A stretch of DNA of 64,000 nucleotides from Sphingomonas kyeonggiensis (lineage in GTDB: Bacteria > Pseudomonadota > Alphaproteobacteria > Sphingomonadales > Sphingomonadaceae), in the NCBI RefSeq assembly GCF_014196745.1, contig NZ_JACIEH010000003.1, positions 434,001 through 498,000 of the forward strand. Direction: 5' to 3'. Positions 8,830 through 16,689 of this stretch are shown here, piece by piece; within the stretch, counting starts at the first letter, position 1; every line of letters starts with the position of its first letter. A program made the position numbers and the translations under genes. The notes beneath the pieces are model-generated. The model had not been told where the DNA came from, searched no databases, and was given only the letters and a program-made list of their open reading frames with translations.

Positions 8830-8857
8830 GAGCCGGACGTCAAGGGACGTCCGGCTC
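8830..8857 (-). terminator. Rho-independent terminator of the TonB-dependent receptor gene
   Basis: On the minus strand a perfect 12-bp stem (GAGCCGGACGTC paired with GACGTCCGGCTC, loop CCTT) is followed directly by TTTT. It begins 27 bases after the receptor stop and ends about 22 bases before the MFS start. It would end the receptor message or attenuate read-through into the transporter gene. Confidence 0.85.
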
Positions 8858-8883
8858 AAGGAATTAGGTGCAGTGCACCATAC

Positions 8884-11232
8884 TCAGAATTTGAGGCTGA
8901 ACGACCCGAAGATCTGGCGCGGGTTGCCGTAGAAGGCAGTGGCGACGCCCTCCTTGCCCAGCGTCGGCGTATAGCCGCCGGTCGGGGTCAGGATCGGCGT
9001 GCCGTCGATCCGGCTGCTGATATACTGATATCCGGCGGTCTTGTAGCGCACATCGGTCAGGTTCTTGCCGTGGATGCCGATCGAATAGCGCCCGTCGCCG
9101 AAGGTGTAGACCAGGTGCGCGTCGAGCAGCGTGTAGCCCGGCTGGTCGAGGAACGGGCTAGCCGTCTCGAACTGGTGGGTCAGGCCGCGATAGGACACGG
9201 TGGTGGTGGCGTTGAGATCGCCGCCGGCCACCGGCAGCGCCGCGCCGAGCGTGCCGGCCAGCGTCCAGTCCGGCGTGTTCTGGAACACGCGGACCGCCGA
9301 GACGTCCACGCCGGTCGGGCCGATGAAGCGCTTGTACTTGGCGTCGATGTAACCCAGCGCGCCGTTGAAGAAGAAGCTCGACCCCGGGCCGGCAAAGCCG
9401 CGTGCCAGCACCGCGTTGGTCTCGAGCTCGATGCCCTTGATGTCGGCCTTCGCCGCATTGGTGGTGATGCCGCAGAAGCTCTGGACGTTGTTGATCAGGC
9501 AGCCGACCGAGCCGGGGATCTGGACGTTCGAATAGTCCGAATAGAAGCCGGCCAGCGACCAGTTCAGGCGGCGGTCGAACGCCGCGCCCTTCCAGCCGAT
9601 CTCATAGCTCTTCACCGTCTCCGGATCGAAGGAGAGGTAGTTGTAGATGTCCTGATAGGTGCGGCCGGCCGCCGGGTTGCTGATCGGTGCCGAAGTGCCC
9701 GAGCCGCGCGGATCGAAGCCGCCGCCCTTGAAGCCTTCCGAATAGGACGCATAGACCATGTGGCTCTCGCTCGGCTTGAAGCTGAGCGTCGCGCGCGGGG
9801 TGAAGCGCTTGAAATTGGCGGTGCCGCGGAAATCGGTGGACGGCGCGCCGACGGGGATCGGGGTGCCGCCGAAATCCGGGGTCAGGCCGAGATAGCTCGC
9901 CTTGAAGACGTAGCTCTTGCGCTGGTCCCAGGTGTAGCGGCCGCCGAGCGTCAGGCTCAGCGCCGGCGTGATGTCATAGGTGAAGTCGCCATAGATCGAG
10001 TGCGTCTCGGTGCGCACGTCGCCCGCGGTATAGGCGTTGAACCCGGCAAGGGTGGTTGACAGCAGCACGCCGAAGCCGGTCGTCGCCTTGGCGCCCAGGT
10101 AATAATAGCCGAGGATGCCGTTGAGCTTGCTGCCATGGACCAGCGCCTGGAATTCCTGGCTGGTCTGGTTGTTCTTGTAATAGGCCGGCACGTCGACGTC
10201 GACCGAGGGCGTCGAATCGAAGTCGATCGGCGTGTAGGACGTATCCTCGCGATAGGCGCTGATGCTGCGCAGCGTGATGTGCTCGCTCACATCGGCGTTG
10301 ATCGTCATCGAGATGCCGCCCGCCTCGACATTGTTCTTCGGGCTGTTGAGCCCGGCATTGGTGTCGAAGACGTTGGACAGCACCGGCGAGCCGCTCAGCA
10401 GGCCCGGGAACAGGCGGTGGCCGTTGCGGGCGTTCGACTTGTCATGGGTGTAGTCGCCGGTGATCCGCACCGACATCTTCTCGTCGGGCGTCTCGAACTC
10501 GAGCGTGGCGCGGCCGGCCCAGACATTCTTGTTGTAGTTGTCGATGCCGAGCTTCTTGTTCTCGCCGAACCCGTCGCGGGTCAGCCGGGCGCCCGAGACG
10601 CCGAACTTGAGCATCGAGCCGATCGGGGTGGAGGCGCTGACGATCACGTCGGCCTGGTTGTACGAGCCGTAATTGCCGCGGACCGCCAGGGTCGGGCGAT
10701 CCTCGAGCTTCTTGGTAACGTACTTCACCGCGCCGCCGATGGTGTTGCGGCCATAGAGCGTGCCCTGCGGCCCGCGCAGCACTTCGATCCGCTCGACGTC
10801 GTAGATGTCGAGCACCGAGGCCTGGGGACGGTTGAGATAGATGTCGTCGAGATAGATGCCGATGCCGGCCTCGAAGCCCGGGACCGGATCCTGCTGGCCG
10901 ACGCCGCGGATGAAGGCGGCGAGCGTCGAGTTGGTGCCGCGCGCGTCCTTGAGCGTGGTGTTGGGCGAGGCGATCTGCAGGTCGGTCAGGTCGACCGCGC
11001 CGGCCTGGTTGAGCTGGGCCGAGGTGAGCGCGGTCACCGCGGTCGGCACGTCGAGCAGCTTTTCCTCACGGCGGCGGGCGGTGACGACGATCTCACCACT
11101 GTCGGCAAGCGCGCTGTCCTGTGCCTCGGGGGCGGCGGAAGCGGCATCCTGCGCAAAGGCAGGCGCGGCGGTGAGCGCCGCGAGGGCAGCGCCCGCGAAC
11201 AGAATCGAACGAGCGCAATTCAGGCGTGACAT
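8884..11232 (-). CDS. TonB-dependent outer-membrane receptor
   Basis: This 782-aa receptor has a signal peptide (hydrophobic run AGAALAALTAAPAFA, cut near residue 28). A TonB-box-like segment EIVVTARRREEKLLDVP lies near residue 46, followed by the plug domain with VERIEVLRGPQGTLYGRNTIGGA (residues about 145-165), then a beta barrel ending in the aromatic residue F (FGSFSLKF). This class imports bulky substrates across the outer membrane with TonB energy; in sphingomonads these are often plant aromatics, sugars or lignin fragments rather than iron. The ATG at 11232 is favoured by AGGAGAGGGG upstream. It diverges from a TetR gene and lies just upstream of an MFS transporter, so the three probably form one uptake unit. 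Confidence 0.93.
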   Translation of the reverse strand: MSRLNCARSILFAGAALAALTAAPAFAQDAASAAPEAQDSALADSGEIVVTARRREEKLLDVPTAVTALTSAQLNQAGAVDLTDLQIASPNTTLKDARGTNSTLAAFIRGVGQQDPVPGFEAGIGIYLDDIYLNRPQASVLDIYDVERIEVLRGPQGTLYGRNTIGGAVKYVTKKLEDRPTLAVRGNYGSYNQADVIVSASTPIGSMLKFGVSGARLTRDGFGENKKLGIDNYNKNVWAGRATLEFETPDEKMSVRITGDYTHDKSNARNGHRLFPGLLSGSPVLSNVFDTNAGLNSPKNNVEAGGISMTINADVSEHITLRSISAYREDTSYTPIDFDSTPSVDVDVPAYYKNNQTSQEFQALVHGSKLNGILGYYYLGAKATTGFGVLLSTTLAGFNAYTAGDVRTETHSIYGDFTYDITPALSLTLGGRYTWDQRKSYVFKASYLGLTPDFGGTPIPVGAPSTDFRGTANFKRFTPRATLSFKPSESHMVYASYSEGFKGGGFDPRGSGTSAPISNPAAGRTYQDIYNYLSFDPETVKSYEIGWKGAAFDRRLNWSLAGFYSDYSNVQIPGSVGCLINNVQSFCGITTNAAKADIKGIELETNAVLARGFAGPGSSFFFNGALGYIDAKYKRFIGPTGVDVSAVRVFQNTPDWTLAGTLGAALPVAGGDLNATTTVSYRGLTHQFETASPFLDQPGYTLLDAHLVYTFGDGRYSIGIHGKNLTDVRYKTAGYQYISSRIDGTPILTPTGGYTPTLGKEGVATAFYGNPRQIFGSFSLKF

Positions 11233-11298
11233 GCAGTTATCCCCTCTCCTCGAACCCGTCATTCGTTGCGGGTTGCACCTTGTTTGCCGACGCTATAC

Positions 11299-11319
11299 TG
11301 AAACCTGAACCGGGTTTCA
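11299..11319. promoter_or_regulatory. Candidate TetR operator in the receptor/TetR intergenic region
   Basis: TGAAACC and GGTTTCA form a perfect 7-base inverted repeat separated by seven bases, midway between the divergent starts at 11232 and 11345. TetR regulators usually bind palindromes of this size next to their own gene. A second, looser inverted repeat (AACCCG and CGGGTT, 11253-11274) lies closer to the receptor start. Confidence 0.55.
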
Positions 11320-11344
11320 ACTTGGATCGACAGGGGAAGATGCA

Positions 11345-12001
11345 ATGGCTAGGGTCCGTGGCATGAACGCCACAGCACCGGACCTGCAGGGCGGCGAGGC
11401 CGCCAGCGCGGGCAAGGAGCCGCGCACCGAGCGCGGCCGGCGCACGCTGCGCCTGATACTCGACGCGGCGGCCGAGGAATTCGGCGCCAAGGGGTTCCAT
11501 GACGGGTCGATCAGCGGGATCACGCGCCGGGCCGGCGTCGCGCTGGGCAGCTTCTACACCTATTTCGATTCGAAGGACGACGTGTTCCGCGCGCTGGTGC
11601 GCGACATGAGCGAGCAGGTGCGCGAGCATGTCGCCCCGGCGATCAAGGGCGCGACCGGCGGCCAGATCGCGGCGGAGCAGGCGGCGCTGCTCGCCTTCAT
11701 CCGCTTCGCGCGGACGCACAAGGAGATCTACCGGATCATCGACGAAGCCGAGTTCGTCGATCCCGAGAGCTTCCGCATGCACTATGCGACCACTGCCGAG
11801 CGTATCGCCAAGCGCCTGCAGGCCGCGGCGGAGCGCGGCGAGGTGCGCGACGACGTGAACGAGATTCACGCCTGGGCGATCATGGGGATGAACGTGTTCC
11901 TGGGGCTGCGCTACAGCGTGTGGCAGGAGGATGTGGACCCCGAGGCGATCGCCGACACCGTCGCATCGATGCTCGCGCGCGGAATCGGGACGGATAGGTA
12001 A
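11345..12001 (+). CDS. TetR/AcrR family transcriptional regulator
   Basis: This 218-aa protein has an N-terminal TetR helix-turn-helix (residues about 30-75: ILDAAAEEFGAKGFHDGSIS, then ITRRAGVALGSFYTYFDSKD) and an all-helical ligand-binding C-terminal domain. The Arg-rich segment before the HTH is typical. ATG at 11345 has GGGGA upstream; a second ATG at 11363 could also serve. It is divergent from the TonB receptor gene with a palindrome in between, so it probably represses or senses substrate for the receptor/MFS unit. The ligand is unknown. Confidence 0.88.
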   Translation: MARVRGMNATAPDLQGGEAASAGKEPRTERGRRTLRLILDAAAEEFGAKGFHDGSISGITRRAGVALGSFYTYFDSKDDVFRALVRDMSEQVREHVAPAIKGATGGQIAAEQAALLAFIRFARTHKEIYRIIDEAEFVDPESFRMHYATTAERIAKRLQAAAERGEVRDDVNEIHAWAIMGMNVFLGLRYSVWQEDVDPEAIADTVASMLARGIGTDR

Positions 12002-12045
12002 GTCCCGCCATTGCGGTGCGGGGCGCGGTACCGCATCTTGGGGGC

Positions 12046-12513
12046 ATGGATTTCAGCGACTGGCATGTGGCGCGGGCAAGGGCGCTGTTCACGGTGCTGG
12101 CCGAGCGCCACGGCCTGCGCATGCGTGGTGCCGATGCCGGGCCGGACTATCTCGCGCTGGAATTGCCCGTCCAATATGGGCTGCGCATCCCGCTCAAGCT
12201 GGTCTGGTCGCGCGATCTGCTGATGATCCGCAGCGACCTGTTCACCGCCGAATTCCATCTCGATGCCGATCCGGAGGCGGAGACCAAGTTCATCGATACG
12301 CTGGACGGGCTGGTGAACGGCGCGATCCGCCTGCACCTCTTCTACTGGCCCAAGGCGAAGCGGCCCTACAAGACGCTGCTCCAGCTGCCCCATGGCGAGG
12401 GCTGGCGGACGATCTATACCTGGTTCCGCTGGCTGCCCTGGTCGCCGATTGCGCGTGAGGAGGTGTTCGTGAACAGCCGCGCGCCGCATCTCCATGTCGT
12501 GGGTCACGCCTGA
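12046..12513 (+). CDS. Conserved-looking protein of unknown function
   Basis: This 155-aa soluble protein has no signal peptide or membrane segment and I do not recognise a family. It is rich in aromatic residues near the C terminus (TIYTWFRWLPWSPIAREEVF). ATG at 12046 is favoured over a GTG 30 bases upstream because the sequence from MDFSDWHVARARALF onward looks like a proper protein start. It follows the TetR gene after 44 bases on the same strand. Its 3' end overlaps the end of the convergent sirtuin gene by 10 bases. Confidence 0.7.
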   Translation: MDFSDWHVARARALFTVLAERHGLRMRGADAGPDYLALELPVQYGLRIPLKLVWSRDLLMIRSDLFTAEFHLDADPEAETKFIDTLDGLVNGAIRLHLFYWPKAKRPYKTLLQLPHGEGWRTIYTWFRWLPWSPIAREEVFVNSRAPHLHVVGHA

Positions 12514-13211
12514 CCGGCGAGCATCTCCTCGACCCATAGGGGCACCAAAGTGCCGGCCGGGCCGAGCCGGGTCTCGCCGAACCAGCTGCTCCCGGCGCTG
12601 GGATCGAGGTTGAGCTCGAGTGTCTCCGCGCCGTGATGGCGTGCGGTCTGGACGAAGCCGGCCGCCGGATAGACCGCGCCCGAGGTGCCGATCGAGACGA
12701 ACAGGTCGGCATCGGCCAGCGCCCGCTCGATCACTTCCATGTGATAGGGCATCTCGCCGAAGAAGACGATGTCGGGGCGGAGCGCCGGGCTGCCGCAATC
12801 GGGGCATTCGCTCTCCGGTGGCAGCGACCCTTCCCATTCGCCGCTGTCGCCGCACGCCGCGCAGAGCGCCGATTTCAGCTCGCCATGCATGTGGAGCATC
12901 CGGTTGGCGCCGGCGCGCTCGTGCAGGTCGTCGACATTCTGGGTGACGATCAGCAGCCCGCCCTTCCACTCGGCGTCGAGCCGGGCGAGCGCCTGGTGCG
13001 CGGGATTGGGCACGACTTCGTCGAGCTTGGCCCGGCGCGCGTCATAGAAGCGGTGGACCAGCTCGGGATCGTGGGCGAGTGCCTCGGGCGTGCAGACATC
13101 CTCGACCCGGTGCCCCTCCCACAGTCCGCCCGGCCCGCGGAAGGTGGCGATGCCGCTCTCCGCCGAAAGCCCGGCGCCGGTGAGGATGACGATGTTGTGG
13201 ATGGCTCTCAT
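12504..13211 (-). CDS. cobB: NAD-dependent protein deacylase, CobB-type sirtuin
   Basis: This 235-aa class III sirtuin removes acyl groups from lysines using NAD. The NAD loop is ILTGAGLSAESGIATFRG (residues 9-26), the ribose-binding motif is TQNVDDLHERAG (90-101), and catalytic His109 is in HMHGEL. Zinc cysteines are C117/C120 and C136/C139. Tyr56 and Arg59 (FYDARRAKL) are the pair that lets CobB and SIRT5 accept succinyl and malonyl groups, so desuccinylase activity is likely. Its ATG overlaps the stop of the upstream unknown gene by four bases, implying translational coupling. Confidence 0.93.
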   Translation of the reverse strand: MRAIHNIVILTGAGLSAESGIATFRGPGGLWEGHRVEDVCTPEALAHDPELVHRFYDARRAKLDEVVPNPAHQALARLDAEWKGGLLIVTQNVDDLHERAGANRMLHMHGELKSALCAACGDSGEWEGSLPPESECPDCGSPALRPDIVFFGEMPYHMEVIERALADADLFVSIGTSGAVYPAAGFVQTARHHGAETLELNLDPSAGSSWFGETRLGPAGTLVPLWVEEMLAGQA

Positions 13212-14353
13212 TCCGATTTGCCTTCGCCGATCTCATGCGGCCCGATGAGGTCGGGAGGAGGCCAGGCCTGCCCGAGTGATTTTGGTTCCAAACTCGGCGG
13301 CTCAGGGACCGCCGCGAAATCCTTCTTCGCCTGAAAGAGGTCGTAGATGAGGGATTTCAGGCTGTCATCGATATCCATTTCGGCCTCTCGCAGGCGTAGG
13401 ACATACTCGACCTGCTCTGCACTGCGATTGGGATAATCGAGGATGCGAGCGACTTGCTCCGACGAGAAGAAGCGATGCAAATGAGCGTAAGGATCGATAC
13501 CCTTGGCAATCAGCGGCGTCAGAACGATCTTTGCGAATTGACGGCTGCCGACACGGCGAGCGAGGCTATTGATACCTTCGAAATCCCGTTCCGCCGTAGT
13601 TCGATGCCGCGCAAACAGAATTTCAAGGTCACGCCGAAACTTGGCCAGCCCCTCCACGCATTTGGCCGTTATCGCGGAAATCGAGAATGAGTCTGAGGCA
13701 TTCGTACGAAGGAAACCCTTCACCTCGGAGCCCCAATCGCCAAATGCTAAAAGCTCGCTTGAGGAGAAATGGATGGCTCCGGAAGTTCCTGCACCGTCAT
13801 TCCGAATATTCCAGTATGGAACCACTACCGAGCCGTGAGAAAGATTGCGACGCAGCTCAAAGATAAACCGATACTCGACAGAGCCGGTCCCTTTTATTCG
13901 GAGCGCATCGATCTCGCTCCATATATCAGGCCGTCTCGTCTTGAACCGTCGAAGCGTATCAACGGTCCCGACATACGCAGCGCAGAAGGCCATCACCTCC
14001 TTCTGGGCCGGGTTTTCTACGGTCTGCCGAATGTGATCCTCAAAAGAATCCTTGGTCTGAGCGAAAGCCGTTAAAGCAGCTTCGGCGCGTGCGAGATCGA
14101 GATGTGCGGCTAACGCTGCGGAGATTAAGGCATCGAGGCCGACCCGCAACTTGTGCTCTTTCCAATAGACGTGCTCTCGCATGAGGACGTGGCGATCAAC
14201 CCGCCAGATTATCGCGCGGACAATCGGCTCAGGAGTTGGTAGCTCACCCTTCTTCAAACCCTCCGCTATCGCTATTGCGGCGACTTCCTTTCGATCATGT
14301 TCGGCTTGCGCGAATTCTTCGAAGGTCGGTGGACTCGGGGCGCCAGTGCTCAT
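13208..14353 (-). CDS. Unknown protein with a possible HEPN-type RNase motif; lower GC than its surroundings
   Basis: This 381-aa protein matches no family I can name. It is mostly helical in appearance, with no signal peptide or membrane span. At residues 168-173 it has R-R-N-L-S-H, which fits the R-x4-H pattern of HEPN nucleases within FELRRNLSHGS; this is weak, since the pattern is short. Base composition is clearly less GC-rich than neighbouring genes, suggesting recent acquisition. The stop codon overlaps the sirtuin start by four bases (ATGA), so the sirtuin is probably translated from this message. ATG at 14353 is used because the upstream alternative is TTG without a ribosome site. 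No defence genes are adjacent. Confidence 0.65.
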   Translation of the reverse strand: MSTGAPSPPTFEEFAQAEHDRKEVAAIAIAEGLKKGELPTPEPIVRAIIWRVDRHVLMREHVYWKEHKLRVGLDALISAALAAHLDLARAEAALTAFAQTKDSFEDHIRQTVENPAQKEVMAFCAAYVGTVDTLRRFKTRRPDIWSEIDALRIKGTGSVEYRFIFELRRNLSHGSVVVPYWNIRNDGAGTSGAIHFSSSELLAFGDWGSEVKGFLRTNASDSFSISAITAKCVEGLAKFRRDLEILFARHRTTAERDFEGINSLARRVGSRQFAKIVLTPLIAKGIDPYAHLHRFFSSEQVARILDYPNRSAEQVEYVLRLREAEMDIDDSLKSLIYDLFQAKKDFAAVPEPPSLEPKSLGQAWPPPDLIGPHEIGEGKSE

Positions 14354-14470
14354 GTCTCTCAAAGTTTTCTTCCCAGGTCTCGCGGTCTGGCGAGGATACT
14401 AGGCCGCAGCTGTCGCTCGGCAAGGTAACCCGCCACGTCCTTGCCGCAAATCGCGCGTTCACTCCCTTTC

Positions 14471-14821
14471 ATGCTCGCAACCCTACTCCTCGTTGCGCTC
14501 GCCCCGCAGGATCGGGCGCCGATCTTCCCCAGCCCCGATGAGCTGGGCGACGCCGCGATGGTGCCGAAGCGTCCCTGCCGTCCGGGTGGCGACACGATCA
14601 CGGTGTGCGGCAATCCGAACGGCATGCGCCTGCCCACCCTCGACGAGGCGCGCTGGGCGGAGAAGCCGCTGCGTCCCGACTTCCGCTTCCCCGGCGGTGG
14701 CAGCGGCACGGTGGCGGCGGTCCAGCGCGAATTGCCCGGCGCCAAGGGCGTCGGGCTGATGGTCACGGCCAGCATCCCGCTCGGCAGGAAGCCGAAGAAG
14801 CAGGACGAGGACGCGAAATAA
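14471..14821 (+). CDS. Small secreted or envelope protein of unknown function
   Basis: This 116-aa protein begins with a short hydrophobic segment (MLATLLLVALAPQD) that may be a signal peptide or anchor. The rest is Pro/Gly-rich and ends in a basic tail (LGRKPKKQDEDAK). Two cysteines (KRPCRPGGDTITVCGNP) could form a disulfide in the periplasm. It lies 40 bases upstream of dapB on the same strand. An upstream TTG in frame at 14441 would spoil the signal-like start. I do not recognise the family. Confidence 0.6.
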   Translation: MLATLLLVALAPQDRAPIFPSPDELGDAAMVPKRPCRPGGDTITVCGNPNGMRLPTLDEARWAEKPLRPDFRFPGGGSGTVAAVQRELPGAKGVGLMVTASIPLGRKPKKQDEDAK

Positions 14822-14861
14822 CCCTATTGCACGCTCCCGCCGCTGTGCCAGAGGAGCGGAC

Positions 14862-15590
14862 ATGACCAGCATCGGCATCTATGGCAGCCTCGGCCGTATG
14901 GGGCAGGCGATCGCGGCGGTGGCGCCCGAGATGAACGCACGCATTGCCGGCGGCGCCGACGTCAAGGACGATCCCGGCGCGATTGCAGCCGAAGCAGACG
15001 TGCTGATCGACTTTTCCGCCGCCCAGGCGCTCGAGGCGCATCTCGCCGCCGCGCGTGCCGCCGGCAAGCCGATCGTGGTGGGCACCACCGGCCTCTCCCT
15101 CCAGCATCACGCGCTGATCGACGCGGCGGCGCAGGAGATCGCGGTGCTCCAGACCGGCAACACCTCGCTCGGCATCGGGTTGCTCCAGCGGCTGGTGCGC
15201 GAGGCGGCGCAGCAGCTCGGCGCCGACTGGGACATCGAGATCGTCGAGATGCATCATCGCCACAAGGCGGATGCGCCTTCGGGCACGGCGCTGATGCTCG
15301 GCAATGCCGCCGCCACGGGCATGGGCACGACCCTTGCCGAGGCCGAGGTGACGGACCGCGCCGGCACGGTCGGGCCGCGCGCCACGGGCACGATCGGTCT
15401 GGCGAGCCTGCGTGGCGGTTCGGTGGTGGGCGATCACAGCGTGGTCTTCGCCACCGCCGGTGAGCGGATCGAGCTCACCCACCGTGCCGACGACCGTGCG
15501 ATCTTCGCGCGGGGCGCGGTGCGCGCGGCGCTGTGGCTCGCGGACAAGCCGGCGGGCCGCTATACGATGGACCAGGTGCTGGGCGGGTGA
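14862..15590 (+). CDS. dapB: 4-hydroxy-tetrahydrodipicolinate reductase
   Basis: DapB reduces hydroxy-tetrahydrodipicolinate with NAD(P)H in the lysine and diaminopimelate pathway, which supplies peptidoglycan. The protein is 242 aa with the cofactor loop GIYGSLGRMGQAIA at the start. It has the family motif EMHHRHKADAPSGTA (catalytic His pair and Lys) near residues 127-141 and GTTGLS near 75. This is a normal, slightly short length. GAGGAGCG precedes the ATG. Its stop overlaps the GTG start of nth by two bases (GTGA). Confidence 0.96.
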   Translation: MTSIGIYGSLGRMGQAIAAVAPEMNARIAGGADVKDDPGAIAAEADVLIDFSAAQALEAHLAAARAAGKPIVVGTTGLSLQHHALIDAAAQEIAVLQTGNTSLGIGLLQRLVREAAQQLGADWDIEIVEMHHRHKADAPSGTALMLGNAAATGMGTTLAEAEVTDRAGTVGPRATGTIGLASLRGGSVVGDHSVVFATAGERIELTHRADDRAIFARGAVRAALWLADKPAGRYTMDQVLGG

Positions 15591-16249
15591 AGAAGGCGGA
15601 CGTCTTCGAGTTCTTCTCGCGCCTGGCCGCGGACAATCCCAATCCCGAGACCGAGCTCGAATCGGTCAACGACTATACGCTGCTCGTCGCGGTGGTGCTC
15701 TCGGCCCAGGCGACCGATGCCGGGGTCAACAAGGCTACCCGCGCGCTGTTCCGTGAGGTCGATACGCCCGCCAAGATGGTCGCGCTGGGCGAGGACGGGC
15801 TCAAGCAGCACATCAAGACGATCGGGCTGTTCAACACCAAGGCGAAGAACGTGATCGCCCTGTCCGAGGCGCTGATCCGCGATCATGGCGGGCAGGTGCC
15901 CGATGACCGCGACGCACTCGAACTGCTGCCGGGCGTCGGGCGCAAGACCGCGAACGTGGTGATGAACGTCGCGTTCGGCGCGGAGACCTTCGCGGTCGAC
16001 ACGCACATCTTCCGCGTCGGCAACCGGACCGGGCTGGCGCCGGGCAAGACGCCGCTGGCGGTGGAGAAGAAGCTGGAGAAAGCGGTGCCCCAGCCCTTCC
16101 GCCTGCACGCGCATCACTGGCTGATCCTGCACGGCCGCTACACCTGCAAGGCGCGCACGCCGGAGTGCTGGCGCTGCGTGGTCGAGGACCTGTGCCCCTA
16201 CAAGCCCAAGACCCCGGCGCCCAAAAAGAAGGCGGCCCCGGCGCATTGA
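15587..16249 (+). CDS. nth: Endonuclease III (DNA glycosylase/AP lyase)
   Basis: This base-excision repair enzyme of 220 aa removes oxidised pyrimidines and nicks abasic sites. The helix-hairpin-helix is LLPGVGRKTANVVM with catalytic Lys, the catalytic Asp is in AVDTHIFRVGNRTGL, and the iron-sulfur cluster cysteines follow the C-x6-C-x2-C-x5-C pattern (CKARTPECWRCVVEDLC). The C terminus adds a Lys/Pro/Ala-rich tail (PKKKAAPAH). It starts with GTG inside the dapB stop, so the two are coupled. Confidence 0.96.
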   Translation: MKKADVFEFFSRLAADNPNPETELESVNDYTLLVAVVLSAQATDAGVNKATRALFREVDTPAKMVALGEDGLKQHIKTIGLFNTKAKNVIALSEALIRDHGGQVPDDRDALELLPGVGRKTANVVMNVAFGAETFAVDTHIFRVGNRTGLAPGKTPLAVEKKLEKAVPQPFRLHAHHWLILHGRYTCKARTPECWRCVVEDLCPYKPKTPAPKKKAAPAH

Positions 16250-16294
16250 ACCACTGGCGCGGCGGCAAAGGCTTTGCTACGCGCCCTGTTCCAG

Positions 16295-16371
<77 letters not shown>

Positions 16372-16689
16372 ATTTTTTGAAGAGCCTCGCATAAGCTCGC
16401 GCGCGCGTTCGCGCTTGCGAACCCTGGCGGGTTCGAGAATGCGCGTTCGGGGTGTCCGAACGTGTCGAGCGCCACTTGCTTCGCATGCCCTGAAGTCGAC
16501 CGGGATACTCGCATGGAGAAGCGAAAGCCGGTATCGGCCTGAGGCGATCGGTTGCGAGGCGCCTGCGCTTTTCGTAAGGCCGTCCTCTTCGCTTTTCGAA
16601 AGTGTGCAGGGCTTTGCGTATCTGTCCGCCGTTGCCGCAGCTGGCATGCCCTCCATGGTATCAGCAGTTCAAGACAGGGGCGTGCGGGC
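16372..16689. other. Non-coding gap between tRNA-Arg and the polysaccharide locus
   Basis: No convincing gene is present on either strand. Right after the tRNA is TTTTTTGA, which may end tRNA transcription. A perfect hairpin (CGAACCC, loop TGGC, GGGTTCG) occupies 16418-16435. The rest probably carries the leader and promoter of the first polysaccharide gene. No integrase gene and no clear repeat of the tRNA 3' end were found here. Confidence 0.5.

Noticed and set aside
13208..14353. A SIR2/HEPN phage-defence system with the adjacent sirtuin
   Set aside because: The sirtuin is a standard CobB deacylase with zinc site, and the HEPN motif is only six residues; reported as a question, not as a defence system.
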